Assembly: GCA_900553345.1 (NCBI GenBank)
Contig: USDE01000061.1
Location: 1-7,643, forward strand
Direction: 5' to 3'
DNA from: an uncultured Collinsella sp.
GTDB taxonomy: Bacteria; Actinomycetota; Coriobacteriia; Coriobacteriales; Coriobacteriaceae
DNA: 7,643 bases
The position numbers and the translations under genes are program-made. Under the pieces are notes generated by a model. That model was not told where the DNA came from and searched no databases. It was given only the letters and a program-made list of their open reading frames with translations. Position 1 is the stretch's first letter; the number at the start of each line of letters is the position of its first letter. Below are positions 1 through 4,984 of the stretch, in pieces.

Positions 1-162
1 GGTAGCCTAACTCTAATTCACTATTGTCTCAATTTAGTCGACCGCCGGCACGGACGTATCTCGTGAACGGTATCTTTACCTACTTCTTACGCTGACAAGC
101 CGAAGCACTAACGTCCGGTGATTTGAGCAAGCGATCTATATCCTCACTCAACTGGTGAGAAT
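1..162. other. AT-rich upstream DNA, no gene seen
   Basis: I see no credible coding sequence, RNA gene or terminator here. One single LytTR-like half site lies on the minus strand at 63-71 (ACCGTTCAC when read on that strand), with no convincing partner 21 bp away on either side. From about position 115 (CCGGTGA) the sequence can be aligned with the region upstream of the second arcA (3321 onward) at the same distance of 410 bp from the start codon. This is probably the distal part of the arcA promoter region. Confidence 0.5.
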
Positions 163-203
163 GTATGAATAAGAATGATAGCAAGCTGAATATAATCGAA
201 TGT
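163..203 (+). promoter_or_regulatory. Tandem ARG-box-like elements upstream of arcA copy 1
   Basis: Two TGAATA elements begin at 166 and 187, exactly 21 bp apart. The first lies in TATGAATAAGAATGATAG, which matches the Bacillus AhrC-type ARG box (CATGAATAAAAATGCAAG-like) at 14 of 18 positions by eye. The second is CTGAATATAATCGAATG. ArgR/AhrC hexamers are known to bind pairs of 18-bp boxes separated by about 3 bp, which gives this periodicity. The same pair, also 21 bp apart, occurs at the same distance upstream of the second arcA. The right half-sites are poor, so the assignment to an arginine repressor/activator is an inference. Confidence 0.4.
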
Positions 204-253
204 AGGTCGAATCGAGGGCAAGCGTCATATATATGCAGAAAACCGTTTTCACT

Positions 254-266
254 ATGCAATTTTGAA
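254..266 (+). promoter_or_regulatory. Conserved TATGCAATTTTGA block, arcA copy 1
   Basis: This block recurs as TATGCAATTTGA at 3459-3470. Both begin 271-272 bp upstream of their arcA start codons, in otherwise strongly diverged DNA. It may be a protein-binding site or simply remnant homology; no regulator is assigned. Confidence 0.3.
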
Positions 267-375
267 TCATGGATTACTTTGAGTGTTCAAGCTTGATTTC
301 CTAGAAAAATAACGTTTACCTAGGAAAATCTGCTTTACGAAACTGAAGTGCATCATGGGAAATCATATGCGATAT

Positions 376-405
376 ACCGTTCATCGTACTTTGCTGACCG
401 TTCGG
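376..405 (+). promoter_or_regulatory. LytTR-type direct repeat activator site, arcA copy 1
   Basis: ACCGTTCAT (376-384) and ACCGTTCGG (397-405) are direct repeats with a 12-bp gap, so they sit 21 bp apart, or two helical turns, on one DNA face. Both fit the published LytTR-domain half-site pattern [TA][AC][CA]GTTN[AG][TG] at all nine positions, and the spacing is the 12-13 bp known for AgrA/LytR/VirR-type regulators. The downstream repeat ends 31 bp before the proposed -10 element, which places the site just upstream of a weak -35, as expected for a transcription activator. The arrangement is preserved upstream of the second arcA. No LytTR regulator gene lies in the window. Confidence 0.65.
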
Positions 406-413
406 GGGCGAGG

Positions 414-442
414 TAGCATTACGAATGGAATTTGGATATAAC
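414..442 (+). promoter_or_regulatory. Probable arcA copy 1 promoter
   Basis: The -10 candidate is TATAAC (437-442) within TTTGGATATAAC. The matching region of the other arcA reads TTTTGGATATAAA, one of the best-conserved stretches in the upstream DNA. With a 17-bp spacer the -35 would be 414-419 (TAGCAT), a poor match to TTGACA, consistent with a promoter that depends on an activator at 376-405. Transcription would start near 449, giving a leader of about 75 nt. Confidence 0.5.
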
Positions 443-459
443 TAGAGCTGTCAGCAAGC

Positions 460-508
460 AGCGTCCCATATGGAGGGGCGCTGATACATTCGGCCAGTAA
501 GGCCCGAA
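460..508 (+). promoter_or_regulatory. Structured arcA leader: two hairpins before the RBS
   Basis: Hairpin 1 pairs AGCGTCCC (460-467) with GGGGCGCT (475-482) around a 7-nt loop, including one G-T wobble. Hairpin 2 pairs TTCGGCC (489-495) with GGCCCGAA (501-508) around a 5-nt loop, with a single bulged C. Both can also form in the second arcA leader, where the arm sequences differ mostly in ways that keep pairing. The second hairpin ends 8 nt before the AGGAGG ribosome-binding site (517-522), so it could affect ribosome access or mRNA stability. There is no U-tract, so it is not an intrinsic terminator. Confidence 0.5.
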
Positions 509-1767
509 AGAAAGGTAGGAGGCCATGACGAAAGGTCTGCACGTGCCTTCCGAGATCGGCAAGCTCAGGAAGGTCTGCCTGCACCGTCCCGGCGACGAGC
601 TCCTCAACCTGCCGCCCGACGAGCTCGAGCGACTCCTGTTCGACGACGTCCCGTTCCTGGAGGTCGCACAGCAGGAGCACGACACCTTCGCCCAGATCCT
701 GAGGGACCAGGGCGTCGAGGTGCTCTACCTCGAGAACCTCGTCGCCGAGGTGTTCGACCAGGTCCCCGGCGCCCGCGCCGAGTTCACCGACCAGTACATC
801 GCCGAGGCCGGCATCCGCGGCCAGCACATGCCGCAGATCGTCCGCGAGAAGCTGGACTCCATCGAGGACAACCTCGAGTTCGTCAAGAAGACCATGGCCG
901 GCATGACCAAGGCCGAGATCGACATGCCCCTCACGGCGTCCACGACCCTCGACTCCCTGGTCAACTCCGAGTCCGAGTCCGACCTGATCATCGACCCGAT
1001 GCCCAACCTCTACTTCACCCGCGACCCGTTCGCGGTCGTCGGCGAGGGCGTCAACCTCAACCGCATGTACTCGGTCACCCGCAACCGCGAGACCCTGTAC
1101 GGCAAGTACATCTTCAAGTACCACCCCGACTACAAGGACGTCTCCCTGTACTTCCGCCGCGACTGCCAGTTCCACACCGAGGGCGGCGACGTGCTGAACA
1201 TCAACGAGAAGACCCTCGCCGTCGGCATCTCCCAGCGCACCCAGGCCGCCGCTATCGACATCATGGCCCAGAACATCTTCTGGAACTCCGACTCCAAGGT
1301 CGAGCGCATCCTTGCCTTCGACATCCCGGTCTCGCGCGCCTTCATGCACCTCGACACGGTCTTCACCCAGATCGACGTCGATAAGTTCACGATCCACCCC
1401 GCCATCATGGGCACCCTGCGCGTCTACGAGCTGACCGCCGGCAAGAACCCGGGCGACGTGAACATCCGCCTGATCGAGGACACCCTCGAGCACGTCCTGG
1501 AGGACGCCACCGGCGTCGACCAGGTCAAGCTGATCCCCTGCGGCGGCGGCGACCCGATCGCGGCCTCCCGCGAGCAGTGGAACGACGGCTCCAACACCCT
1601 GTGCGTCGAGCCCGGCAAGATCTGCGTCTACGCCCGCAACACCGTCACCAACGACGTGCTGTACAAGGAGGGCCTGGACCTTCTCGTCGTGCCCTCCGCC
1701 GAGCTCTCCCGCGGCCGCGGCGGCCCGCGCTGCATGAGCATGCCCTTCTGGCGCGAGGACCTCTAAG
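501..1767 (+). repeat. Direct repeat copy A (arcA duplication)
   Basis: This 1,267-bp stretch is, by line-by-line reading, base-for-base identical to 3707-4973. It runs from GGCCCGAAAG just before the ribosome-binding site to the G after the arcA stop codon. Identity ends abruptly on both sides: upstream the two sequences are diverged homologues, and downstream they share no clear similarity. There are no terminal inverted repeats, transposase or target-site duplication, so it is not an insertion sequence. Gene conversion between paralogues is the favoured explanation. Confidence 0.9.
525..1766 (+). CDS. arcA: Arginine deiminase ArcA, copy 1
   Basis: Arginine deiminase hydrolyses L-arginine to L-citrulline and ammonia in the cytoplasm, the first step of the ADI pathway, which gives ATP and acid resistance. 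The 413-residue product has the usual family length and the start typical of the family (HVPSEIGKLRKVCLHRPGDEL). All catalytic motifs are visible: FTRDP at 164-168, HTEGGD at 217-222, HLD at 275-277, CGGGD at 339-343, and the nucleophile Cys403 in RCMSMPF. The start is set by AGGAGG at 517-522; its 2-nt gap to ATG is unusually short, though AAAGG at 511-515 offers a more normal distance. Third codon positions are almost all C or G, suggesting high expression. The gene is followed by its own terminator and is identical in sequence to the copy at 3731-4972. Confidence 0.97.
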   Translation: MTKGLHVPSEIGKLRKVCLHRPGDELLNLPPDELERLLFDDVPFLEVAQQEHDTFAQILRDQGVEVLYLENLVAEVFDQVPGARAEFTDQYIAEAGIRGQHMPQIVREKLDSIEDNLEFVKKTMAGMTKAEIDMPLTASTTLDSLVNSESESDLIIDPMPNLYFTRDPFAVVGEGVNLNRMYSVTRNRETLYGKYIFKYHPDYKDVSLYFRRDCQFHTEGGDVLNINEKTLAVGISQRTQAAAIDIMAQNIFWNSDSKVERILAFDIPVSRAFMHLDTVFTQIDVDKFTIHPAIMGTLRVYELTAGKNPGDVNIRLIEDTLEHVLEDATGVDQVKLIPCGGGDPIAASREQWNDGSNTLCVEPGKICVYARNTVTNDVLYKEGLDLLVVPSAELSRGRGGPRCMSMPFWREDL

Positions 1768-1800
1768 GTTTTCAAAGATCCGTACGGGTCTTAATACAAA

Positions 1801-1820
1801 CATCTAGCTGCCATTAGATG
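1801..1820 (+). other. Small hairpin after arcA copy 1
   Basis: CATCTA (1801-1806) pairs perfectly with TAGATG (1815-1820) around an 8-nt loop. It lies between the arcA stop codon and the strong terminator and may be part of the 3' end structure of the mRNA. It has no function of its own that I can show. Confidence 0.35.
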
Positions 1821-1826
1821 TCTCCC

Positions 1827-1868
1827 AATGGGGCGGTGCGGGTTTTTCGCACCGCCCCATTCTTGTCT
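1827..1868 (+). terminator. Strong intrinsic terminator of arcA copy 1
   Basis: A 14-bp perfect stem (1827-1840 with 1848-1861; arms AATGGGGCGGTGCG and CGCACCGCCCCATT) closes a 7-nt loop GGTTTTT and is followed by TCTTGTCT. The T-tract is interrupted but the stem is very strong. It separates the first arcA transcriptionally from the aminotransferase. Confidence 0.85.
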
Positions 1869-1873
1869 AATAA

Positions 1874-1884
1874 GCTAAATTAGC
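1874..1884. promoter_or_regulatory. Short palindrome GCTAAATTAGC, possible operator
   Basis: This is a perfect palindrome of two 5-base arms around a central A, placed between the arcA terminator and the small ORF/aminotransferase unit. A promoter for the aminotransferase must lie about here, for example with TTGTCT (1863-1868) as -35, but I find no convincing -10 hexamer. An operator role is a guess from its position. Confidence 0.25.
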
Positions 1885-1903
1885 ATCAGATAAGGTGTCC
1901 ATT

Positions 1904-2023
1904 ATGTCTAGAGGCGGTCACGTTGATACCCCAACGGTGTCGGCTTCTTTGCCTTTTGGGCATCATCTCGATTCCCATGACCTTTGCCGGCATCATCCTC
2001 GTGTTCTAGTGATTGGAGCTTAG
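1904..2023 (+). CDS. Possible 39-residue His-rich leader peptide
   Basis: An ATG at 1904 has AAGGTG (1892-1897) 6 nt upstream and opens a 39-codon frame that stops with TAG at 2021-2023, only 2 nt before the aminotransferase ATG. The ribosome-binding site of the aminotransferase (TTGGAG, 2013-2018) lies inside the last codons, so translation of the two could be coupled. The peptide has six histidines, five of them clustered at residues 20, 21, 25, 30 and 31, which recalls amino-acid leader peptides. It has no recognised domain, and base composition gives little support for coding. It may simply be an open stretch by chance. Confidence 0.25.
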   Translation: MSRGGHVDTPTVSASLPFGHHLDSHDLCRHHPRVLVIGA

Positions 2024-2025
2024 TC

Positions 2026-3150
2026 ATGGATATCAAGACAATTGGCGTTGAGAAATGGCTCAACGTTTGGGAGAAGAGCGCTACGTGGGACATTGCCCAG
2101 TCGACGGTCTCATCGCTGACCATGGGCGAGCTTCGAGCGCTTGACGAGCAGGACGGCGCCACGTTCTACGAGCGCCTGGATCGCGAGAAGATGAATTACG
2201 GCTGGATCGAGGGCTCGCCCGACTTTAAGACCGAGGTCGCCAAGCTGTATCGTCGCGAGGTCAATCCCGATCACATTCTGCAGACCAATGGGTGCACGGG
2301 TGCCAACCTCAACGCCGTCATGGCCGTTGTCGAGCCCGGCGATCATGTGATTGCCGAGTGGCCTACCTATGCGCCGCTCTATGAGATTCCGCGTACGCTC
2401 GGTGCCGAGGTCGAGTATTGGGAGCTTCGCGAGGAGCTCGGATGGAAACCCGATATCGAACAGCTCAAGCGCCTCGTTCGCCCCAACACCAAGCTTATCT
2501 GCATCAACAACGCATCGAACCCCATCGGTACGGTGCTAAATGCCGATATGCTCGGGCAGATTGCCGAGATTGCCCGCTCGGTGGGCGCCTACGTGCTGTG
2601 CGACGAGGTGTATCTGCCGCTCGAGAACACCGAGTCCTTTATGTCGATGGCAGACGTGTACGAGAGGGCCATTGTCACCAACTCGGTGTCCAAGACCTAT
2701 TCGACGCCCGCGGCCCGCGTGGGCTGGGTCGTGGCCGACGAAGAGGTGTCCAACCGCATCCGCACCTACCGCGACTACACCATGATCTGCGGTGGCGTGT
2801 TTAACGATGCTTTGGCGACCTACGTGCTCGAGCACAAGGACAAGATTCTCGAGCGCAACCGCAAGATCGTGTTTGGTAACCGCGATATCGCACAAGCTTG
2901 GATCGACACGCAACATCGCGTTTCCTGGACGGCCCCACAGGGCGTGTCAACCTCGTTTATCCAGCTGGATATTCCCGAGGATGACGAGGAGTTCTGCAAG
3001 CGCCTGCTGTCAGAGAGGGGAGTGCTGTTGGTCCCCGGTAGCCGTTTTGAGCTTCCCTGCGGAGCGCGCCTGGGCTACTGCGCGAGCGAAGATGTTCTTC
3101 GCGAGGGCTTGAGGCTTCTGGGCGAGGCACTGGCCGAGCTCGATCGCTAG
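2026..3150 (+). CDS. PLP-dependent aminotransferase, class I/II
   Basis: This is a fold-type I, pyridoxal-phosphate enzyme of the aspartate aminotransferase superfamily, cytoplasmic, 374 residues. The expected active-site residues are present: Asn165 in NNASNPIG, Asp193 in LCDEVY, the Schiff-base Lys223 in SVSKTYS with Arg231 after it (PAARVGW), and the substrate carboxylate-binding Arg348 in CGARLGY. The start chosen is ATG 2026 with TTGGAG 7 nt upstream. An in-frame TTG at 1984 would add 14 unlikely residues. Its substrate cannot be read from the sequence. Its place between two arcA genes suggests an amino acid linked to arginine, ornithine or citrulline; a distant relation to capreomycidine-synthase-like enzymes acting on arginine derivatives is possible but unproven. 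Codon use is more mixed, with more T-ending codons, than in arcA, so it is probably expressed less. It appears monocistronic or coupled to the small ORF before it. Confidence 0.85.
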   Translation: MDIKTIGVEKWLNVWEKSATWDIAQSTVSSLTMGELRALDEQDGATFYERLDREKMNYGWIEGSPDFKTEVAKLYRREVNPDHILQTNGCTGANLNAVMAVVEPGDHVIAEWPTYAPLYEIPRTLGAEVEYWELREELGWKPDIEQLKRLVRPNTKLICINNASNPIGTVLNADMLGQIAEIARSVGAYVLCDEVYLPLENTESFMSMADVYERAIVTNSVSKTYSTPAARVGWVVADEEVSNRIRTYRDYTMICGGVFNDALATYVLEHKDKILERNRKIVFGNRDIAQAWIDTQHRVSWTAPQGVSTSFIQLDIPEDDEEFCKRLLSERGVLLVPGSRFELPCGARLGYCASEDVLREGLRLLGEALAELDR

Positions 3151-3203
3151 TCCCTTGAGGTTCTCGAAGGCCTAAACCTTGCTGGACCCTAGGTGTACCG
3201 AAT

Positions 3204-3245
3204 GCAGACCCGCTCCCTTTTGGGGAACGGGTCTGTTTGTCTTTG
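3204..3245 (+). terminator. Intrinsic terminator of the aminotransferase
   Basis: CAGACCCG (3205-3212) pairs with CGGGTCTG (3228-3235). After one mismatch the stem continues with TCCC/GGGA around a short T-rich loop. It is followed by TTTGTCTTTG. It lies 54 bp after the stop codon and closes this unit before the second arcA promoter region. Confidence 0.8.
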
Positions 3246-3367
3246 CTGCCGAAAAAGTCAAGTTGTTACAAATGGAGACGCAAGATCGATCGGGTATTCG
3301 ATGGGCCTTATACTGAGCTTCCGGTGAACGGTATCCAACGTCTGGTAAACGGTAATCTGTTTGTCAA
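3246..3367. other. Intergenic DNA before arcA copy 2, no gene seen
   Basis: No credible open frame or RNA gene is visible. Apart from the inverted LytTR-like pair at 3324-3353, the segment is unremarkable. From CCGGTGA at 3321 onward it is colinear with the DNA before the first arcA, 410 bp from the start codon in both cases. Confidence 0.5.
3324..3353 (-). promoter_or_regulatory. Second LytTR-like direct repeat, inverted orientation
   Basis: Read on the minus strand, ACCGTTTAC (3345-3353) and ACCGTTCAC (3324-3332) are direct repeats with a 12-bp gap, the same 21-bp period as the promoter-proximal site. Each fits eight of nine positions of the LytTR half-site pattern. The site is 18 bp upstream of the tandem TGAATA boxes. 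At the aligned place upstream of the first arcA (from about 118) the repeats are not recognisable, so this site may be specific to the second copy. Confidence 0.5.
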
Positions 3368-3409
3368 AAATGAATAGGACGCACTTTTTTCTGAATAAAA
3401 ATCAAAATG
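3368..3409 (+). promoter_or_regulatory. Tandem ARG-box-like elements upstream of arcA copy 2
   Basis: TGAATA elements begin at 3371 and 3392, again exactly 21 bp apart and at nearly the same distance (360 and 339 bp) from the start codon as in copy 1. The second, CTGAATAAAAATCAAAATG, has a perfect left part of the AhrC/ArgR box (TGAATAAAAAT), and the right part is close to it with one base missing. The distance from the promoter implies action by looping, or together with other proteins. The regulator assignment is inferred. Confidence 0.42.
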
Positions 3410-3423
3410 GTTGAGACACAGCG

Positions 3424-3438
3424 AGAATTGCGAATTCT
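3424..3438. promoter_or_regulatory. Perfect inverted repeat AGAATT-GCG-AATTCT
   Basis: A 6-bp perfect inverted repeat with a 3-bp centre lies in the AT-rich region upstream of arcA copy 2. It is not evident at the aligned place in copy 1. It could be an operator half-site pair; no known regulator is recognised. Confidence 0.25.
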
Positions 3439-3458
3439 ATTCATATCGTTGCGTGAAA

Positions 3459-3470
3459 TATGCAATTTGA
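3459..3470 (+). promoter_or_regulatory. Conserved TATGCAATTTGA block, arcA copy 2
   Basis: This is the counterpart of 254-266, 272 bp before the arcA start. Between these blocks and the promoter most other positions differ in the two copies, so retention may reflect function. Confidence 0.3.
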
Positions 3471-3581
3471 GGGTGGTTTAACAAAGATTAGTTTCAATTG
3501 ATTTATCGGTTAAAAAAGCGTTTAAGCACGTAAATAAACTTTATTAAATCAAAGTGTGCCATGCGTGAAGTATATGTGTAT

Positions 3582-3611
3582 GCCGTTCATCCCTCATATA
3601 AAACCGTTCGG
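3582..3611 (+). promoter_or_regulatory. LytTR-type direct repeat activator site, arcA copy 2
   Basis: GCCGTTCAT (3582-3590) and ACCGTTCGG (3603-3611) are direct repeats with a 12-bp gap. The second fits the LytTR half-site pattern completely; the first misses only its first base. The 12 bp between them differ completely in character from copy 1 (CCCTCATATAAA against CGTACTTTGCTG), while the repeats and the 31-bp distance to the -10 element are unchanged. This is the pattern expected for a site bound by one regulator at both genes. Confidence 0.65.
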
Positions 3612-3619
3612 GGGCAAGG

Positions 3620-3648
3620 TGGAAGTATGGACTGATTTTGGATATAAA
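3620..3648 (+). promoter_or_regulatory. Probable arcA copy 2 / arc operon promoter
   Basis: The -10 candidate is TATAAA (3643-3648) in TTTTGGATATAAA. The -35 at 17-bp spacing (3620-3625, TGGAAG) is very poor, again suggesting activator dependence. Transcription would begin near 3655 and cover arcA copy 2 and probably arcB and the transporter. Confidence 0.5.
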
Positions 3649-3663
3649 TATGTCGTCAGCAAT

Positions 3664-3713
3664 AACGCCTCACACGGAGGGGCGCTAACGAATCGGCCCT
3701 GACAGGGGCCCGA
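3664..3713 (+). promoter_or_regulatory. Structured leader of arcA copy 2: two hairpins
   Basis: Hairpin 1 pairs AACGCCTC (3664-3671) with GGGGCGCT (3679-3686) around a 7-nt loop with one A-C mismatch. Hairpin 2 pairs TCGGCCCT (3693-3700) with GGGGCCCGA (3705-3713) around GACA, with one bulged C. Compared with copy 1, the left arm of hairpin 1 has a T to C change and a C to T change that both keep pairing opposite G. Hairpin 2 has a longer stem but keeps the bulged C. Shape is kept better than sequence. Confidence 0.5.
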
Positions 3714-4973
3714 AAGAAAGGTAGGAGGCCATGACGAAAGGTCTGCACGTGCCTTCCGAGATCGGCAAGCTCAGGAAGGTCTGCCTGCACCGTCCCGGCG
3801 ACGAGCTCCTCAACCTGCCGCCCGACGAGCTCGAGCGACTCCTGTTCGACGACGTCCCGTTCCTGGAGGTCGCACAGCAGGAGCACGACACCTTCGCCCA
3901 GATCCTGAGGGACCAGGGCGTCGAGGTGCTCTACCTCGAGAACCTCGTCGCCGAGGTGTTCGACCAGGTCCCCGGCGCCCGCGCCGAGTTCACCGACCAG
4001 TACATCGCCGAGGCCGGCATCCGCGGCCAGCACATGCCGCAGATCGTCCGCGAGAAGCTGGACTCCATCGAGGACAACCTCGAGTTCGTCAAGAAGACCA
4101 TGGCCGGCATGACCAAGGCCGAGATCGACATGCCCCTCACGGCGTCCACGACCCTCGACTCCCTGGTCAACTCCGAGTCCGAGTCCGACCTGATCATCGA
4201 CCCGATGCCCAACCTCTACTTCACCCGCGACCCGTTCGCGGTCGTCGGCGAGGGCGTCAACCTCAACCGCATGTACTCGGTCACCCGCAACCGCGAGACC
4301 CTGTACGGCAAGTACATCTTCAAGTACCACCCCGACTACAAGGACGTCTCCCTGTACTTCCGCCGCGACTGCCAGTTCCACACCGAGGGCGGCGACGTGC
4401 TGAACATCAACGAGAAGACCCTCGCCGTCGGCATCTCCCAGCGCACCCAGGCCGCCGCTATCGACATCATGGCCCAGAACATCTTCTGGAACTCCGACTC
4501 CAAGGTCGAGCGCATCCTTGCCTTCGACATCCCGGTCTCGCGCGCCTTCATGCACCTCGACACGGTCTTCACCCAGATCGACGTCGATAAGTTCACGATC
4601 CACCCCGCCATCATGGGCACCCTGCGCGTCTACGAGCTGACCGCCGGCAAGAACCCGGGCGACGTGAACATCCGCCTGATCGAGGACACCCTCGAGCACG
4701 TCCTGGAGGACGCCACCGGCGTCGACCAGGTCAAGCTGATCCCCTGCGGCGGCGGCGACCCGATCGCGGCCTCCCGCGAGCAGTGGAACGACGGCTCCAA
4801 CACCCTGTGCGTCGAGCCCGGCAAGATCTGCGTCTACGCCCGCAACACCGTCACCAACGACGTGCTGTACAAGGAGGGCCTGGACCTTCTCGTCGTGCCC
4901 TCCGCCGAGCTCTCCCGCGGCCGCGGCGGCCCGCGCTGCATGAGCATGCCCTTCTGGCGCGAGGACCTCTAAG
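3707..4973 (+). repeat. Direct repeat copy B (arcA duplication)
   Basis: Identical to 501-1767 and in the same orientation, 3,206 bp downstream. Such a long perfect direct repeat is a natural substrate for RecA-mediated deletion of the aminotransferase between the copies, or for further amplification. It is also a place where short-read assembly can go wrong. Confidence 0.9.
3731..4972 (+). CDS. arcA: Arginine deiminase ArcA, copy 2
   Basis: The product is identical in all 413 residues to the first copy, with the same catalytic set (Asp167, Glu219, His275, Asp277, Cys403), so it must have the same activity: arginine to citrulline plus ammonia. This copy heads the operon-like group arcA-arcB-transporter, and the 106-bp spacer to arcB holds hairpins but no strong T-tract terminator. 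It therefore is the copy coupled to citrulline use, while the first copy stands alone. The ribosome-binding site AGGAGG (3723-3728) has the same 2-nt gap to ATG. Any difference in role between the copies must come from the leader and promoter, not the protein. Confidence 0.97.
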   Translation: MTKGLHVPSEIGKLRKVCLHRPGDELLNLPPDELERLLFDDVPFLEVAQQEHDTFAQILRDQGVEVLYLENLVAEVFDQVPGARAEFTDQYIAEAGIRGQHMPQIVREKLDSIEDNLEFVKKTMAGMTKAEIDMPLTASTTLDSLVNSESESDLIIDPMPNLYFTRDPFAVVGEGVNLNRMYSVTRNRETLYGKYIFKYHPDYKDVSLYFRRDCQFHTEGGDVLNINEKTLAVGISQRTQAAAIDIMAQNIFWNSDSKVERILAFDIPVSRAFMHLDTVFTQIDVDKFTIHPAIMGTLRVYELTAGKNPGDVNIRLIEDTLEHVLEDATGVDQVKLIPCGGGDPIAASREQWNDGSNTLCVEPGKICVYARNTVTNDVLYKEGLDLLVVPSAELSRGRGGPRCMSMPFWREDL

Positions 4974-4984
4974 TCTTTCCGTTT

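Noticed and set aside
381..1775. Long minus-strand open frame (about 460 codons) opposite arcA copy 1, and its twin opposite copy 2 (3656-5026)
   Set aside because: Its product is low-complexity (rich in Val, Asp, Glu, Gly, Ala, Leu), and it is explained by the strong third-position C/G bias of arcA, which removes stop codons on the other strand. It appears twice only because the gene is duplicated.
1930..1938. LytTR-like half site (ACCGTTGGG on the minus strand) in front of the aminotransferase
   Set aside because: No partner at 21 bp on either side; a single degenerate 9-mer is expected by chance at this frequency.
1984..2025. Upstream TTG start for the aminotransferase
   Set aside because: It adds 14 Ser/Cys-rich residues not typical of the family, whereas ATG 2026 has a well-spaced ribosome-binding site and a natural N-terminus.
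3246..3706. CRISPR, tRNA, riboswitch or T-box in the second intergenic gap
   Set aside because: No repeat-spacer pattern, cloverleaf or T-box motif could be found; the gap is explained as promoter and leader DNA.
501..4973. Composite transposon with arcA copies as flanking elements
   Set aside because: The repeats are genes with no transposase, terminal inverted repeats or target-site duplication, and the homology continues in diverged form upstream, which fits tandem duplication.
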